DNA from: Pseudovibrio sp. Tun.PSC04-5.I4
GTDB taxonomy: Bacteria > Pseudomonadota > Alphaproteobacteria > Rhizobiales > Stappiaceae
Length of the DNA stretch: 64,000 nucleotides
Reading direction: 5' to 3'
Assembly: GCF_900104145.1 (NCBI RefSeq)
Contig: NZ_FNLB01000006.1
Location: 1,075,001 to 1,139,000, forward strand
Below are positions 34,560-45,163 of this stretch, piece by piece (within the stretch, counting starts at the first letter, position 1; each line of letters begins with the position of its first letter). The notes below the pieces were generated by a model. The model had not been told where the DNA came from and did not search any database. It was given only the letters and a program-made list of their open reading frames with translations. A program made the position numbers and the translations under genes.

Positions 34560-35789
34560 TTATTCTGACTTCGCCTTATCGCGAGTGCCCTTGCTGCTAC
34601 TACGGCGACGTGAGTTGGTTTCGGCACGCTCAATTGGTTCGCCTTGTTCGCATACAACAACGACGCGACCATTGAAGGCCAGACCGATCTCACCATTTTT
34701 AAGGCGAAGAGCATCTTCCCCGAAGAGTTCTCTGCGCCAGCCTGAAAGGGCTTGCACATCAGTGACTTCGTTGGAGGCGATTCTATCCAGATCATCTACA
34801 GTGGCGATAACCTTTGAGGCAACACCAAAGCTCTCGCTCTTCATTTTCAAAAGAACTTTGAGCAGGTCAACCGCAGCAGACGCTCCATCTGGAGACGTGC
34901 GGCCCTTGGGAACCTCAGGTAAATCACTCTCATTGATTTCCAAAGCACGTTTTACGGCCTTAAGAATGTCATCCGCATGACGAGAGCGCTCAAAACCACG
35001 TGGAATGGTGCGTAGGTGCCCCAGAGCTTCAATCGTAATCGGCTTTTGGGTTGCTACTTCAAAAATTGCATCATCTTTGATTACGCGGCTGCGCGGCACG
35101 TCTCGTTTCTGAGCTTCCTGTTCACGCCAAAACGCGAGTTCCTTCAGCACAGCCAGATCGCGTGGTTTGCGAACTCGCAACTTCATGCGCTGCCATGCTT
35201 TTGCTGGATCACTGCGATAGGTATCGACAGAAGACAGCGTTGCCATCTCGTCTTCTACCCAATGGCTGCGGCCCTGCTCCTCAAGCTGTTTTTTAAGGAA
35301 CTGATAGACATCGCGCAGATGTGTTACATCGGCGACAGCATAAGTCAGCTGCTTTTCGGTCAAAGGACGGAGGGACCAATCGGTAAATCTGGAAGATTTA
35401 TCGATGCGTTCGCCCGTAACTTTGGCAACCAGTTGATCGTAGGAGACTGAATCGCCAAATCCGCAAACCATTGCCGCGACCTGACTGTCAAACAGCGGTG
35501 CGGGAACAAATCCACCTAAATGGTAGATAATTTCAATGTCTTGCCGTGCGGCATGAAACACCTTCACGATGGCGGTGTTGCGCATCAAAGCAAAAAACGG
35601 TTCGAGATCCAGATCTTCAGCCAGTGCATCTACCAGAACTGCGTGATCAGGATTAGCAATCTGAATTACGCAGAGCTTTGGCCAGAAAGTGGTTTCTCGC
35701 AAAAACTCAGTATCAACTGTTACGAAATCTGAATTGGCGAGCTTGGCGCAGGCTTGGGCCAGCTCTTCTGTTGTTGTGATCATCTTCAT
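34560..35789 (-). CDS. rnd: Ribonuclease D
   Basis: About 409 residues. It is a 3'-5' exoribonuclease for tRNA and small RNA maturation. DEDD motifs: VTVDTEFLRETTFWPKLCVI (Exo I, D and E), VKVFHAARQDIEIIYHLGG (Exo II, D) and YAVADVTHL (Exo III, Y and D). A HRDC domain follows (RKPRDLAVLKELAFWREQEA) and a second HRDC-like part near the C-terminus. The tail is Ser/Arg/Lys rich. The start is taken as the ATG at 35789 (MKMITTTEELA); 35783 is an alternative, and no clear ribosome site separates them. It is divergent from aspS. Confidence 0.93.
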   Translation of the reverse strand: MKMITTTEELAQACAKLANSDFVTVDTEFLRETTFWPKLCVIQIANPDHAVLVDALAEDLDLEPFFALMRNTAIVKVFHAARQDIEIIYHLGGFVPAPLFDSQVAAMVCGFGDSVSYDQLVAKVTGERIDKSSRFTDWSLRPLTEKQLTYAVADVTHLRDVYQFLKKQLEEQGRSHWVEDEMATLSSVDTYRSDPAKAWQRMKLRVRKPRDLAVLKELAFWREQEAQKRDVPRSRVIKDDAIFEVATQKPITIEALGHLRTIPRGFERSRHADDILKAVKRALEINESDLPEVPKGRTSPDGASAAVDLLKVLLKMKSESFGVASKVIATVDDLDRIASNEVTDVQALSGWRRELFGEDALRLKNGEIGLAFNGRVVVVCEQGEPIERAETNSRRRSSSKGTRDKAKSE

Positions 35790-36088
35790 GGTGCCAAGGT
35801 CTATAACGCAACCTGAAGAGCTTGTCCTTAACAAATTTGCCTGTTTTTCCTATGAAGTGGTTGTAAACGCCTCTTTTTGCATTCAAGGCACAAAAGGGTC
35901 GTACCTCGGAGCTAATATATGAGGGCTTGGCAGAGGAAACTCGGGAAATGTGCCTAAGAAACCCCTTCAAGGTCTCTCTCTTACTTGACTTTGATGTGCT
36001 GGCATGTCTTTTCCAGCCGATGACCCTTTTACGCGGGTCAATAAGTTTTCCGAATGACATGATTCACTAGATTATCACTGAGGACGCT

Positions 36089-37873
36089 ATGCATCGTTAT
36101 CGAAGCCAAACCTGCGGAGAACTGCGGGCAAACAACGTGGGTGAAACTGCTCGCCTTTCTGGCTGGGTACATCGTGTACGCGATCACGGCGGCCTGCTGT
36201 TCATCGATCTGCGCGACCACTACGGACTGACCCAGTGTGTTGTTGATCCTGACTCCCCTGCATTCAAGCTGGCTGAAACCGTTCGTGCCGAATGGTGTAT
36301 CCGTATCGACGGCGACGTTAAAACCCGCACCGAAGGCACTGCAAACGAAAGTCTTGCGACCGGTGAAATCGAAATTTTCATTCGTGAGATTGAAGTGCTT
36401 GGCGCGTCTCAGGAACTTCCAATGCCAGTTTTTGGTGAATTGGAATACCCTGAAGATATCCGTTTGAAATATCGTTTCTTGGACCTGCGCCGTGAGACGC
36501 TGCACGCAAACTTGATGACCCGTACGAAGATCGTCAACTCCATGCGTCGCCGTATGAACGATGCTGAGTTTAACGAATTCCAGACACCGATCCTGACCGC
36601 CTCTTCTCCAGAAGGCGCCCGTGATTTCTTGGTGCCTTCTCGTATTCACCCTGGTAAGTTCTACGCTCTTCCTCAGGCTCCTCAGCAGTTCAAGCAGCTG
36701 CTCATGATGTCTGGTTTCGACAAGTACTTCCAGATAGCTCCTTGTTTCCGTGATGAAGATCCACGCGCTGACCGCCTGCCAGGCGAGTTCTACCAGCTCG
36801 ACGTGGAAATGAGCTTCGTGACTCAGGAAGACGTTCTGCAGACTATGGAACCTGTGATCCGTGGTGTGTTTGAAGAGTTCTCTGAAGGCAAACGTGTCAC
36901 TCAGGAATTCCCACGTATTCCTTACGCTGAATCCATTCGCAAATATGGCTCTGATAAGCCAGATCTGCGGAACCCGATTGAAATGCAGGAAGTAACCGAT
37001 CACTTCGCAGGCTCCGGCTTTAAAGTGTTCGCTCGCATGATCGAGAGCGATCCCAAGGTTCAGGTCTGGGCGATTCCAGCTCCTAAAGGGGGGTCTCGCG
37101 CATTCTGTGACCGTATGAATTCATGGGCACAGAGCGAAGGCCAGCCAGGTCTTGGTTACATTTTCTTCCGTAAAGAAGAAGATACAATCGCAGGTGCTGG
37201 CCCAGTTGCAAAGAACATCGGTGCAGAACGCACTGACGAACTTCGCAACCAGCTCGGTCTGACTGAAGGCGATGCAGTCTTCTTTGCAGCCGGAGATCCT
37301 AAAAAATTTGCGGATTTTGCTGGCAAGGCACGGACACGTGTTGCAGAAGAACTGAACCTCATCGATGAAGATCAGTTCGCACTGTGCTGGATCGTTGACT
37401 TCCCAATGTACGAGTGGGACGAAGAAAACAAGAAAGTTGACTTCTGTCACAACCCGTTCTCCATGCCGGAAGGTGGCATGGACGGCCTCAACAACACCGA
37501 TCCACTGGCATTGAACGCGTACCAGTATGATGTGGTCTGTAACGGTTTTGAGATCGGCTCCGGCGCGATCCGTAATCACCAGGTTGAAGTCATGAAGAAA
37601 GCGTTTGAGATCGCTGGGTATGACGAAAGCTTGCTGGAAGAAAAATTCGGCGGCATGTACCGCGCATTCCAGTACGGCGCACCTCCACACGGCGGTATGG
37701 CTGCTGGTGTTGATCGCATCGTGATGTTGCTCGTTGGTGCTAAGAACCTGCGTGAAGTGACGCTGTTCCCAATGAACCAGCAAGCGCAGGATCTCATGAT
37801 GGGTGCTCCAGGGGATGTTTTCCCAAACCAGCTTCGTGATCTGCACATTCGCCTCAATTTGCCTGAAGCTTAA
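36089..37873 (+). CDS. aspS: Aspartyl-tRNA synthetase
   Basis: 594 residues, class II synthetase. It has an N-terminal OB-fold anticodon-binding domain (RLSGWVHRVRDHGGLLFIDL), class II motif 2 (FRDEDPRADRLPGEFYQLD), the bacterial insertion (GAD) domain (residues about 290-430) and motif 3 (GGMAAGVDRIVMLL). This bacterial-type length fits the non-discriminating or discriminating AspRS; which one it is depends on whether GatCAB is present elsewhere. It is monocistronic. Confidence 0.96.
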   Translation: MHRYRSQTCGELRANNVGETARLSGWVHRVRDHGGLLFIDLRDHYGLTQCVVDPDSPAFKLAETVRAEWCIRIDGDVKTRTEGTANESLATGEIEIFIREIEVLGASQELPMPVFGELEYPEDIRLKYRFLDLRRETLHANLMTRTKIVNSMRRRMNDAEFNEFQTPILTASSPEGARDFLVPSRIHPGKFYALPQAPQQFKQLLMMSGFDKYFQIAPCFRDEDPRADRLPGEFYQLDVEMSFVTQEDVLQTMEPVIRGVFEEFSEGKRVTQEFPRIPYAESIRKYGSDKPDLRNPIEMQEVTDHFAGSGFKVFARMIESDPKVQVWAIPAPKGGSRAFCDRMNSWAQSEGQPGLGYIFFRKEEDTIAGAGPVAKNIGAERTDELRNQLGLTEGDAVFFAAGDPKKFADFAGKARTRVAEELNLIDEDQFALCWIVDFPMYEWDEENKKVDFCHNPFSMPEGGMDGLNNTDPLALNAYQYDVVCNGFEIGSGAIRNHQVEVMKKAFEIAGYDESLLEEKFGGMYRAFQYGAPPHGGMAAGVDRIVMLLVGAKNLREVTLFPMNQQAQDLMMGAPGDVFPNQLRDLHIRLNLPEA

Positions 37874-38028
37874 GCGCTGACTGTAGAATTGTAGGTATGG
37901 CGGATTTCGCTATAATGATATAAATCTTGTGAAGGGCGGTCGTAGATTTACGGTCGCCTTTTCATCTTCTACCGATAGCAACTTGAGCGAGTGTTGTTCA
38001 GGTTCTTTGGAAAAGCTGAGGGTTTTGG

Positions 38029-39813
38029 GTGTTTAACGCCATAAGCAGAAAGCTATTTGCTGATAAGGACGGGGCTGCAAGTCTCATCCGCCGTCTTCTC
38101 CGAGAGAATTTCGGGCAATATCGAAAACAATACATCATCGCATTCGGATTTATGTTGGTTGCCGCCGCCGCAGGTGCAGGCAGCGCTGCTATCATGAAAG
38201 AGGTGATCGATAAGGTCTTTCTCGACCGTGATATGAACATGGTCTATGTGATTTCCGGATCCGTGATGGCAATCTTCCTTGCCAAAGGTGCTGCAACATA
38301 CGGGCAAACCGTTGTGTTAAGTAGAATTGGCAACTCCATTGTTGCCAAGCTTCAGCGAGAAATGTTTGAAAAGGTCACGCGCCTCGGCGTGAGGTACTTC
38401 GACCACACCACGTTTGGTGACTTGGCAACACGTTTTGGGCATAACACGGGTGCTGCCCGTGGTGTGATGGATATGGTTATTCTCGCTGCAGGTCGTGATG
38501 TGATGTCAGTACTGGGGCTTGTGGCCGTCATGGTCTGGCAGGACCCACTGCTCTCCTTGATTTCATTGACCATCATGCCGCCAGCTGTCTTTGCAGTGTC
38601 CAAACTCGTCAAGCGCGTCAAAAAAATCGCAAAAAGCCAGTTTGTTTCTCAAACAATGATCTTGTCATTGGTGAAGGAAATGGCCCTTGGCATCCGCGTT
38701 GTGAAGTCCTTCAACTACGAAACAAATATGCATTCTTCGATGGAGACGGCTGTTTCTGATGTGGAAAGACAAGCAAATAAAATTGCCAAACTAACAGCGC
38801 GGACGTCTCCTCTGATGGAAACGCTTGGCGGCTTAGCTATCGGTACGATCATTCTTTATGGCGGGTACAGCGTCATCTCCCTTGGGCAGGACCCAGGGGC
38901 TTTCTTTGCGTTCATTACAGCGCTTTTACTGGCTTATGAGCCTATAAAACGTCTGGCACGCCTACAGGTAAACCTGAACACTCAGTTGGTTGGGGTTCGG
39001 TTGATGTATGAGCTTCTGGATATGAAAGAAGCACACCCGGATAGTGACGATAAGCCGAAACTGACGGTTAAGGGCGGTTTGGTTGAGTTCAAAGATGTGG
39101 AATTTGACTACGGTAAAGCCAAAGCGCTCAATGGACTGACGTTCTCTGCAAAGGCTGGGGATGTCACGGCGCTCGTTGGAGCTTCTGGAGCGGGTAAGTC
39201 GACAGTTTTTTCTTTGATTGAGCGTTTTTACGAGTTTGGCAGTGGTGAAATCCTGATTGATGGTCAGGATATACGAAACTACAGCATCACAAGCCTGCGC
39301 AGCAACATTGCTATTGTCACACAGGATACCTTTCTTTTTGATCGTACGATCAAGGAAAATATCCTGATTGGTCGTCCTGACGCCAGTGATGAAGAGGTAA
39401 TCTCAGCGGCTAAGAACGCAAATGCCGATGAATTCATTACGCAGATGGACAAGGGCTACGACAGTAAAGCAGGTGAGGGTGGAGCGCGTTTGTCTGGTGG
39501 ACAGCGCCAACGTTTAGCCATTGCACGTGCTATGTTATCCCAAGCCCCAATTCTTCTGCTGGATGAAGCGACATCAGCGCTGGATGCTGAATCAGAAAAT
39601 AAAGTACAAGCCGCTCTGGCACGCCTGATGAAAGGCCGGACAACACTTGTGATTGCTCATAGGCTGTCTACCGTCCGCGATGCAAATACCATTCACGTTC
39701 TCGCAAAAGGTAAGCTTTTGGAAACTGGTAGTCATAACCAGCTCTATGAGATGGATGGATATTACAGGCATTTGTGTGAACTTCAATTTACGAGTAGCTC
39801 TGACAGTAAATAG
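38029..39813 (+). CDS. MsbA-type ABC transporter, fused permease and ATPase
   Basis: 594 residues from a GTG with GAGGG upstream. The N-terminal six-helix ABC exporter domain spans residues about 30-330. The ATPase has Walker A VGASGAGKSTVFSLIE, signature LSGGQRQRLAIARAML, Walker B ILLLDEATSALD and H-loop IAHRLSTV. This half-transporter works as a homodimer and resembles lipid A flippase MsbA, but multidrug exporters have the same layout, so the substrate is inferred. A bidirectional terminator follows. Confidence 0.88.
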   Translation: MFNAISRKLFADKDGAASLIRRLLRENFGQYRKQYIIAFGFMLVAAAAGAGSAAIMKEVIDKVFLDRDMNMVYVISGSVMAIFLAKGAATYGQTVVLSRIGNSIVAKLQREMFEKVTRLGVRYFDHTTFGDLATRFGHNTGAARGVMDMVILAAGRDVMSVLGLVAVMVWQDPLLSLISLTIMPPAVFAVSKLVKRVKKIAKSQFVSQTMILSLVKEMALGIRVVKSFNYETNMHSSMETAVSDVERQANKIAKLTARTSPLMETLGGLAIGTIILYGGYSVISLGQDPGAFFAFITALLLAYEPIKRLARLQVNLNTQLVGVRLMYELLDMKEAHPDSDDKPKLTVKGGLVEFKDVEFDYGKAKALNGLTFSAKAGDVTALVGASGAGKSTVFSLIERFYEFGSGEILIDGQDIRNYSITSLRSNIAIVTQDTFLFDRTIKENILIGRPDASDEEVISAAKNANADEFITQMDKGYDSKAGEGGARLSGGQRQRLAIARAMLSQAPILLLDEATSALDAESENKVQAALARLMKGRTTLVIAHRLSTVRDANTIHVLAKGKLLETGSHNQLYEMDGYYRHLCELQFTSSSDSK

Positions 39814-39840
39814 TCTTTTTGAGGCGAGTGTGATTATAAA

Positions 39841-39876
39841 AAAACGCTGCGGTGAGGGAACACTGCAGCGTTTTTT
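39841..39876. terminator. Bidirectional terminator
   Basis: AAAAACGCTGC pairs with GCAGCGTTTTTT around 14 bases. The A-tract and T-tract make it usable by the MsbA-type gene on the plus strand and by the convergent exported-protein gene on the minus strand. Confidence 0.85.
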
Positions 39877-39893
39877 AGTTTTATATTCGGAGC

Positions 39894-42015
39894 TTATTCA
39901 GAGTAAGAAACTGTCGCACCAAGCAGCTTGGGAAGTTCCTGCGGAGCAAGAGCTGCCATGCCACCAAGCTGCATGACTGATACTGGGGCTTCTGGCGCCA
40001 GCGTCACTCGCAAGTTGGTGGAGTTCATAGCGAAACTCTTAACTGCCTTAGCAAGCTCAATTGCGAAGTCAGTTTTAGCAAGCGGTCCGGCTTCTTGAAG
40101 CATGCCATCAATCATCATGGCAGAGAGCATCTCAGCAGGCACACCAGCTTGTTCTGCCTGTGCTGCAAGCAGTTCACTGATGAGTGGAGAGTCCATCACT
40201 TCAATCTGAGCACCTTTGAAAGTAGCAAGTGTAATCACCGCTTCAGCCTGCTCAGGATCAGTGAACAAACTGCGTGGGATGCCGCCAAGCTGAATATCAG
40301 CGCGCAGTTTCAGACCGTTCTTCAGTTCAAACTCAAACTTCTCAAGGATTAGATCTTCAGTATCTTCGTCCCAAGCAATATTGAAGCCTTCATTAATCGT
40401 CACACGTTCAATACCAAGGCGTTCAAGAACACCAAGAACCATCGGGTCTTCGAGAAGCGCTGCGTCAAATTCTAGGTCGCCAATGACTTGAGTAATCCTT
40501 GTAGGGATCGGACCGATATGGTTTTCCATCAACAACGTGAATTCACTCAGAGAAACTGGGGTGTCCAGATCGTCTGTGATGGCCTCAACGCCCGTGATGG
40601 AGAATTTGCCGATTGTTGGGATGATGTCGAGAGCCGCATTAGGATCGCGCTCTACCATCATTCCTTTTTCGACCATAGTTTTTAAGCTCGGCCATGCAAT
40701 ATCAGCAATCTCAAATGAGTCGATATCGAAAACCGCATCGTCACCTTCGATAGCTCCATGGAAGCCTTCAAACTTCACGCTGCCCAGGCTGTTGGAGCTG
40801 AAGTCTGACATTGACGCAGACGCGAGTGTCATTTCAAAGCTCGGAGCAACCTCAGTTTCACGTTTCGCCCGAATAGGATCCCATACCTTTACAGCGAGGT
40901 CCTTCACATCTGAATAACCGATGGAATAGGTGCCCAATGAATCAAATAACTCGAAAATGGTCTCTTCGCTTGGATCTGCATCCTCTACATCGAGCTTTTC
41001 AATGATGGAAAGCAGTTTAAGGCCATCTCCGCCGGAAATGGAGAGATCCTGAGCTGATGTAGATGCAATGCTCATTACCATCTTGCCAATTGGATCATAG
41101 GCTTTCGCCCCGTCCACGGACATTTCAATTTTAATGTCCTCAGCTGAGTACCCGCCCATGTACTTTGCAGTAGGGGCATCCGTAATTTGGAAAAATGCCA
41201 GCAATGGGCGAACATCAATATCGGTAATCTTGACATTATTGTAAGTGGTAACAGTATCACTCGTCACATTGGATGACACGTTTTCCGATTCCATACGTGT
41301 CTTACTGGTGGTCACATAGTTGGCAACGGTGATCAGGTCGGTCTTACCATCCTTGCTTCCGCTGCTCTTATAATCGCTCAGGACACTGTGTGATGTCACT
41401 TCGGACATTAAATTGGCATCAACCGTCATTTCAGCAACAGTGGTCTCGCCATAATTTATAGCGGTCCCAAGTTGAAGAAATGCCAGTAATGCATCCTGAT
41501 CAAAGTTTTCCTTAAGGTTTGGATGGTCTATCCATTCCTCAGAGTAATCATTAATGGTGTAGTCTTTGACATAACCGCTGAAAACACCGATTGCATCTGC
41601 AGCCTTGGCAGCTGCAAGATCACTAATTGCCTCGTCGCTTTCAATCACACCAAACTCGTAAGTTGCGCTTTCTATGTCGAGTGACTGGTAGCTGTAGACA
41701 TTACCGGATTTTTCAGAGTTTCTGAAAATCAGCTTTGGCAGGTTGATGTCGACGTAAAACGTATAAGCTGGCTTGCCTGCATCGTTTTGGTAGGTGAAGA
41801 CGCCTGAAATTTTGTAATCACGGATTTCAGTCGTATCACTTGTCTCGACAACTTCTGTATAGGAGGCTCTCTCAAGTCCGTTTTCCAGATACCAAGCGTT
41901 GTAGTTGTCAATAAGTTCAGAAGCAGGACTTGCAAAGGACGGCTGTGTAGCAAGACCTAAAACAGTGATTGAAACGACAAAAAAATTCTTGCCGTTTGAA
42001 ATTATGGAAAGGCAT
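39894..42015 (-). CDS. Exported protein of unknown function, apparent frameshift in the signal peptide
   Basis: The frame is open from about 42014 to 39894, but no ATG lies in it before 41648, where only a GTG exists. An ATG at 42015 with AAGG eight bases upstream begins MPFHNFKRQEFF and then falls out of frame at a run of seven T (plus-strand A 41979-41985). With six T it would continue VVSITVLGLATQPSFA, a complete signal peptide. The mature protein, about 680 residues, is acidic, with repeated motifs (GLKLRADIQLGGIPRS) and the end TLAPEAPVSVMQLGGMAALA. The upstream gene has a similar end, so the two are paralogues. No family recognised. Confidence 0.65.
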
Positions 42016-42052
42016 TAATAAAACCTTTTATGACCAGTAGGAGGGTTACTCC

Positions 42053-43246
42053 CTAGTTTACATTTGCTTCAAGGCCAATGCCAAGCAAAGAAATGAGGGA
42101 AAGAGGGGAAATTGCAGATACCCCAAGAATTTGTGTGACACTCACAGGTGCCATGGGGGTAATGCTGAGTGTAATGCTCTGTGGATTTTGTAAAAAACTA
42201 TCAAACGCTTCTGAAAATTCCAGTTTTTTGGCTTTGTCAGGGATGCGGCTGAGATGCCTGTCCATCTTCGCAGTCAGGTTATTAATATAGGTTGGTCGTG
42301 TTTTTCCCTGGGTATGTGCCTGCCGTTCCAGAATATTCTCAATGCCACCTTCATTAATTAATGAAAGACTAAAGGATGAAACTGCAGTGCTCTGAAGAAG
42401 ATCAAGGGCTACTGTATTGCCTTTGGCGGCAAGTTCAACGACCTGGTCAACCACAGTGTCTGTTAGGCCATTGAGCTGTATAGCGAGCTGGACAGCAAGA
42501 ATTTTCTCCAAAACAACTTCACCTGTTGAGATTTTAAGCTCCCCTGTAGTCCCATCCCATTCGCCTTCGAAAACAATGTTTCCTTGAACTTCAGTAAGGC
42601 CAAGTTGATCGAGCCACGCCTGCTGCGCAGGATCAAACATGGACTTACTCAAAATGATGTTGGCAATGTCCACACTGGCAGAAAGAGGGTAGTCACCATT
42701 GTTGGAGTCAAATTCCAGCGTAATACGCTCTACCGGCATGGTTTGCCCGCTGGACTGGTCTTCAAACAACAAGCCAATAACCTCAGCAGTGGAGTAGAGT
42801 GACATTGGTAGGTCGGTCGCGGGATTATGCAGATCTGCCTGCGTTGGGAGATAAAGGTCAGTAATTGCAATCTTCTCCGCGGTGAACTTGAAATCAGGTT
42901 CCACCATCTGGAAGGTTGACGCTGCAAAAGCGCCAATAAATAACCGCCCATCGCTTTCCAATGAGGCCTGAGCCAAGGCGAGATCTTTAATTGAAAAGCG
43001 TTTCTTTGGATCGCCGTCTGGATGACCCTCTATGCCCTCAATATTCAAAACATCATCGGTAACACTCACAGGTCCAACAAATGTCAAATTTAAACCGCGC
43101 TCTTCCAAAAGCTCCAGAAAAGCCCGTGCAACTGGATTGGGAACATTGCTTTGTGCCGCAGCTTGTGTCTGACCAACTCCGACTAATAGGAGGAAAACGA
43201 ACGGCAAAATAGTTCGTGAGAATAACCGCAAACTGAGTGTTTTCAT
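42053..43246 (-). CDS. Exported protein of unknown function, paralogue of the next gene
   Basis: About 397 residues from the ATG at 43246 (GGAG nine bases upstream). Signal peptide: residues about 1-29 (LPFVFLLLVGVGQTQAAAQ). The mature part is predicted beta-rich and acidic. The C-terminal SITPMAPVSVTQILGVSAIS resembles the C-terminus of the downstream gene (APEAPVSVMQLGGMAALA). 37 bp separate the two genes, so they form an operon of tandem paralogues of different length. Probably periplasmic. No enzyme motif or binding domain recognised. Confidence 0.75.
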   Translation of the reverse strand: MKTLSLRLFSRTILPFVFLLLVGVGQTQAAAQSNVPNPVARAFLELLEERGLNLTFVGPVSVTDDVLNIEGIEGHPDGDPKKRFSIKDLALAQASLESDGRLFIGAFAASTFQMVEPDFKFTAEKIAITDLYLPTQADLHNPATDLPMSLYSTAEVIGLLFEDQSSGQTMPVERITLEFDSNNGDYPLSASVDIANIILSKSMFDPAQQAWLDQLGLTEVQGNIVFEGEWDGTTGELKISTGEVVLEKILAVQLAIQLNGLTDTVVDQVVELAAKGNTVALDLLQSTAVSSFSLSLINEGGIENILERQAHTQGKTRPTYINNLTAKMDRHLSRIPDKAKKLEFSEAFDSFLQNPQSITLSITPMAPVSVTQILGVSAISPLSLISLLGIGLEANVN

Positions 43247-43501
43247 TTTTGTTGGCTCCAACACCGGTACAGGTAGGATGCAATGAAGTGAGATATAGTG
43301 ACATATTGAAGGTTAGGGCTCGGTGTATTCTGCTGCGAAAAATCAAAGTTTTGGGGCAGAGATCCAGATAAAATATCCGGTCCAAATCTCACATAAAAAG
43401 CATCTGGGGATTTTTCCATGTATTTGGAAGTTTTTTACAGTTTCGAGTAAGTCTTAACCATAAAATGGGATGTCGTATTTCTCCTTGTTAAGGTCGTTGC
43501 T

Positions 43502-45163
43502 GTGTCTCGCCATTATTTCGTTTTTGTTCGCGCAATTTTGGTTGCTCTGGGATTAGCACTCCTGCCGTTGCTTATGGGCAATATGATCTTGGAGAATTTT
43601 GCGACGCATCAGGCCCGTAGTGAGATGAACGCAATCGCTGATCGTTATATTTCGCGCAGTGAATCCGCGATTTCTGACGTTGTGGAAGTACTGCGCCAGA
43701 TGCAGGTGAAGGGGTTAACGTCCTGTACACGCCAAAATCAGGGCGAATTTGAAAAGACCCTTGCACAAAACGTAATTATCAATGCCATCGGCATCGTAGA
43801 TCACCGCGGTGTCCCGATGTGTTATGTGCCGGCTCAGGTTCGCAGCGGCAACGCAGTCTTACCAGCTCAAAAGAAAGATGCACCACGCGTTGGTATCGGC
43901 ATGTCTTGGATGGAGTATCAAGGCATTCGCACTGCGCTTGTCTCGTGGAAGCTCAGCAATGGGTGGCGGTTGGTTGCCAATATCTCTCCAATTGTCCTCG
44001 CAATTGAAGCTGGACCGGACTATTTGCGCCAGGCTACGGAAATCGAAGTACGGTTGGGGCGTGATCATATTTGGGTCAATCCCGTTGGCAACAGTACACT
44101 TCCTGTCATTATGGGCAGTAACTATATTGAGGAGTTTGCCTCCTCTACCATATACCCGATCAATGTTCGGGTAAGGAGTGACCGTAATGCGGTTATGAGC
44201 TTGGTTAGTGAGCTCAAAATTGTCGCGGTGATTGCCTGTTCTGGTATTGCCATTTTCCTAATTGCACTCGGCGTGTGGCTCTCTTGGAAACCGGAAAAAG
44301 AAGCAGAAGACGACTTTATCGCCTCTATTCGTAACAACGAATTTATCCCATACTACCAGCCGGTCGTGGATATCGTAACAGGCGAACTTCAGGGCTGCGA
44401 GATGCTCATGCGCTGGCAGTTGCCTAATGGACGTATAGTCTCTCCGGGCCAGTTTATGACCTATGCAGAAACCACCGGGCATATTTTTGAGATGACTCGC
44501 TGCATTATGCGTCAATCCATTGATGATCTGGGCGAGCTTTATGCAAGCCATCCTGAATTAAAGATCTCGGTAAACCTGTTTGCTGGTCACTTTAATGATC
44601 GGTCAGTGATCGACGACATCCTCGATGTTTATGAGGATTCTCCAATTGCCCTCAGTCAGGTTGTGATGGAGGTGACAGAGCGTCAACCCTTGGAAGATAT
44701 CGAACTGGCGCGTAAAATTATTGCAGAAATGCAGGCGCACGGTATTCGTGTAGCACTGGATGATGTGGGAACAGGCCATGGTGGTCTTGCCTACTTGCAA
44801 AAACTGGGCATGGACATCGTTAAGATCGACAAGATGTTTATCGACCCGCTTGGTAGCGAAGAAAACGCTTTCCGCCTCGTCGATGCCATTGCTGAACTTG
44901 CGGATACCATGAACATGGGCATCATCGCAGAAGGCGTAGAGAAGTACGAGCAGATCGTTTTGCTACGTGAACTCGGCGTATCATCAGCACAGGGTTATAT
45001 CTTCTCCAAACCGCTTTCAGCGCGTCAGTACCTCGAGTTTGCTGAGGACATTTTCACTGACCGTCGTAATCCGGTGAAAGTTCTGGAAGTGCAGCAAGAA
45101 CTTGAAGCCGAGGGAGCGGGAAATGACGCCTCTTCCAGCAGTGCAAACCAAACCACAATCTGA
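43502..45163 (+). CDS. Cyclic di-GMP phosphodiesterase with periplasmic CSS-like sensor and EAL domain
   Basis: 553 residues from a GTG. Membrane helix near residues 8-28, periplasmic sensor residues about 30-235 with two cysteines (LTSCTRQ and GVPMCYV), second helix near 238-260, then the EAL domain. EAL catalytic residues are present: E in GCEMLMRW, N in SVNLFAGH, E in EVTERQ, DD in LDDVGTGHGG, K in VKIDKMF, E in AEGVEKYE and Q in QGYIFSKP, so it should be an active phosphodiesterase hydrolysing c-di-GMP. The paired cysteines suggest redox control as in the CSS-domain family. It is monocistronic. Confidence 0.9.
   Translation: MSRHYFVFVRAILVALGLALLPLLMGNMILENFATHQARSEMNAIADRYISRSESAISDVVEVLRQMQVKGLTSCTRQNQGEFEKTLAQNVIINAIGIVDHRGVPMCYVPAQVRSGNAVLPAQKKDAPRVGIGMSWMEYQGIRTALVSWKLSNGWRLVANISPIVLAIEAGPDYLRQATEIEVRLGRDHIWVNPVGNSTLPVIMGSNYIEEFASSTIYPINVRVRSDRNAVMSLVSELKIVAVIACSGIAIFLIALGVWLSWKPEKEAEDDFIASIRNNEFIPYYQPVVDIVTGELQGCEMLMRWQLPNGRIVSPGQFMTYAETTGHIFEMTRCIMRQSIDDLGELYASHPELKISVNLFAGHFNDRSVIDDILDVYEDSPIALSQVVMEVTERQPLEDIELARKIIAEMQAHGIRVALDDVGTGHGGLAYLQKLGMDIVKIDKMFIDPLGSEENAFRLVDAIAELADTMNMGIIAEGVEKYEQIVLLRELGVSSAQGYIFSKPLSARQYLEFAEDIFTDRRNPVKVLEVQQELEAEGAGNDASSSSANQTTI

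Noticed and set aside
36038..37003. 321-codon minus-strand ORF opposite aspS
   Set aside because: Composition (many H, F, V, T) is the typical antisense shadow of a strongly biased gene; aspS fills the same DNA with full family match.
37915..37965. Terminator hairpin after aspS
   Set aside because: GGCG...CGCC gives only four pairs with internal mismatches before TTTT; too weak to call.
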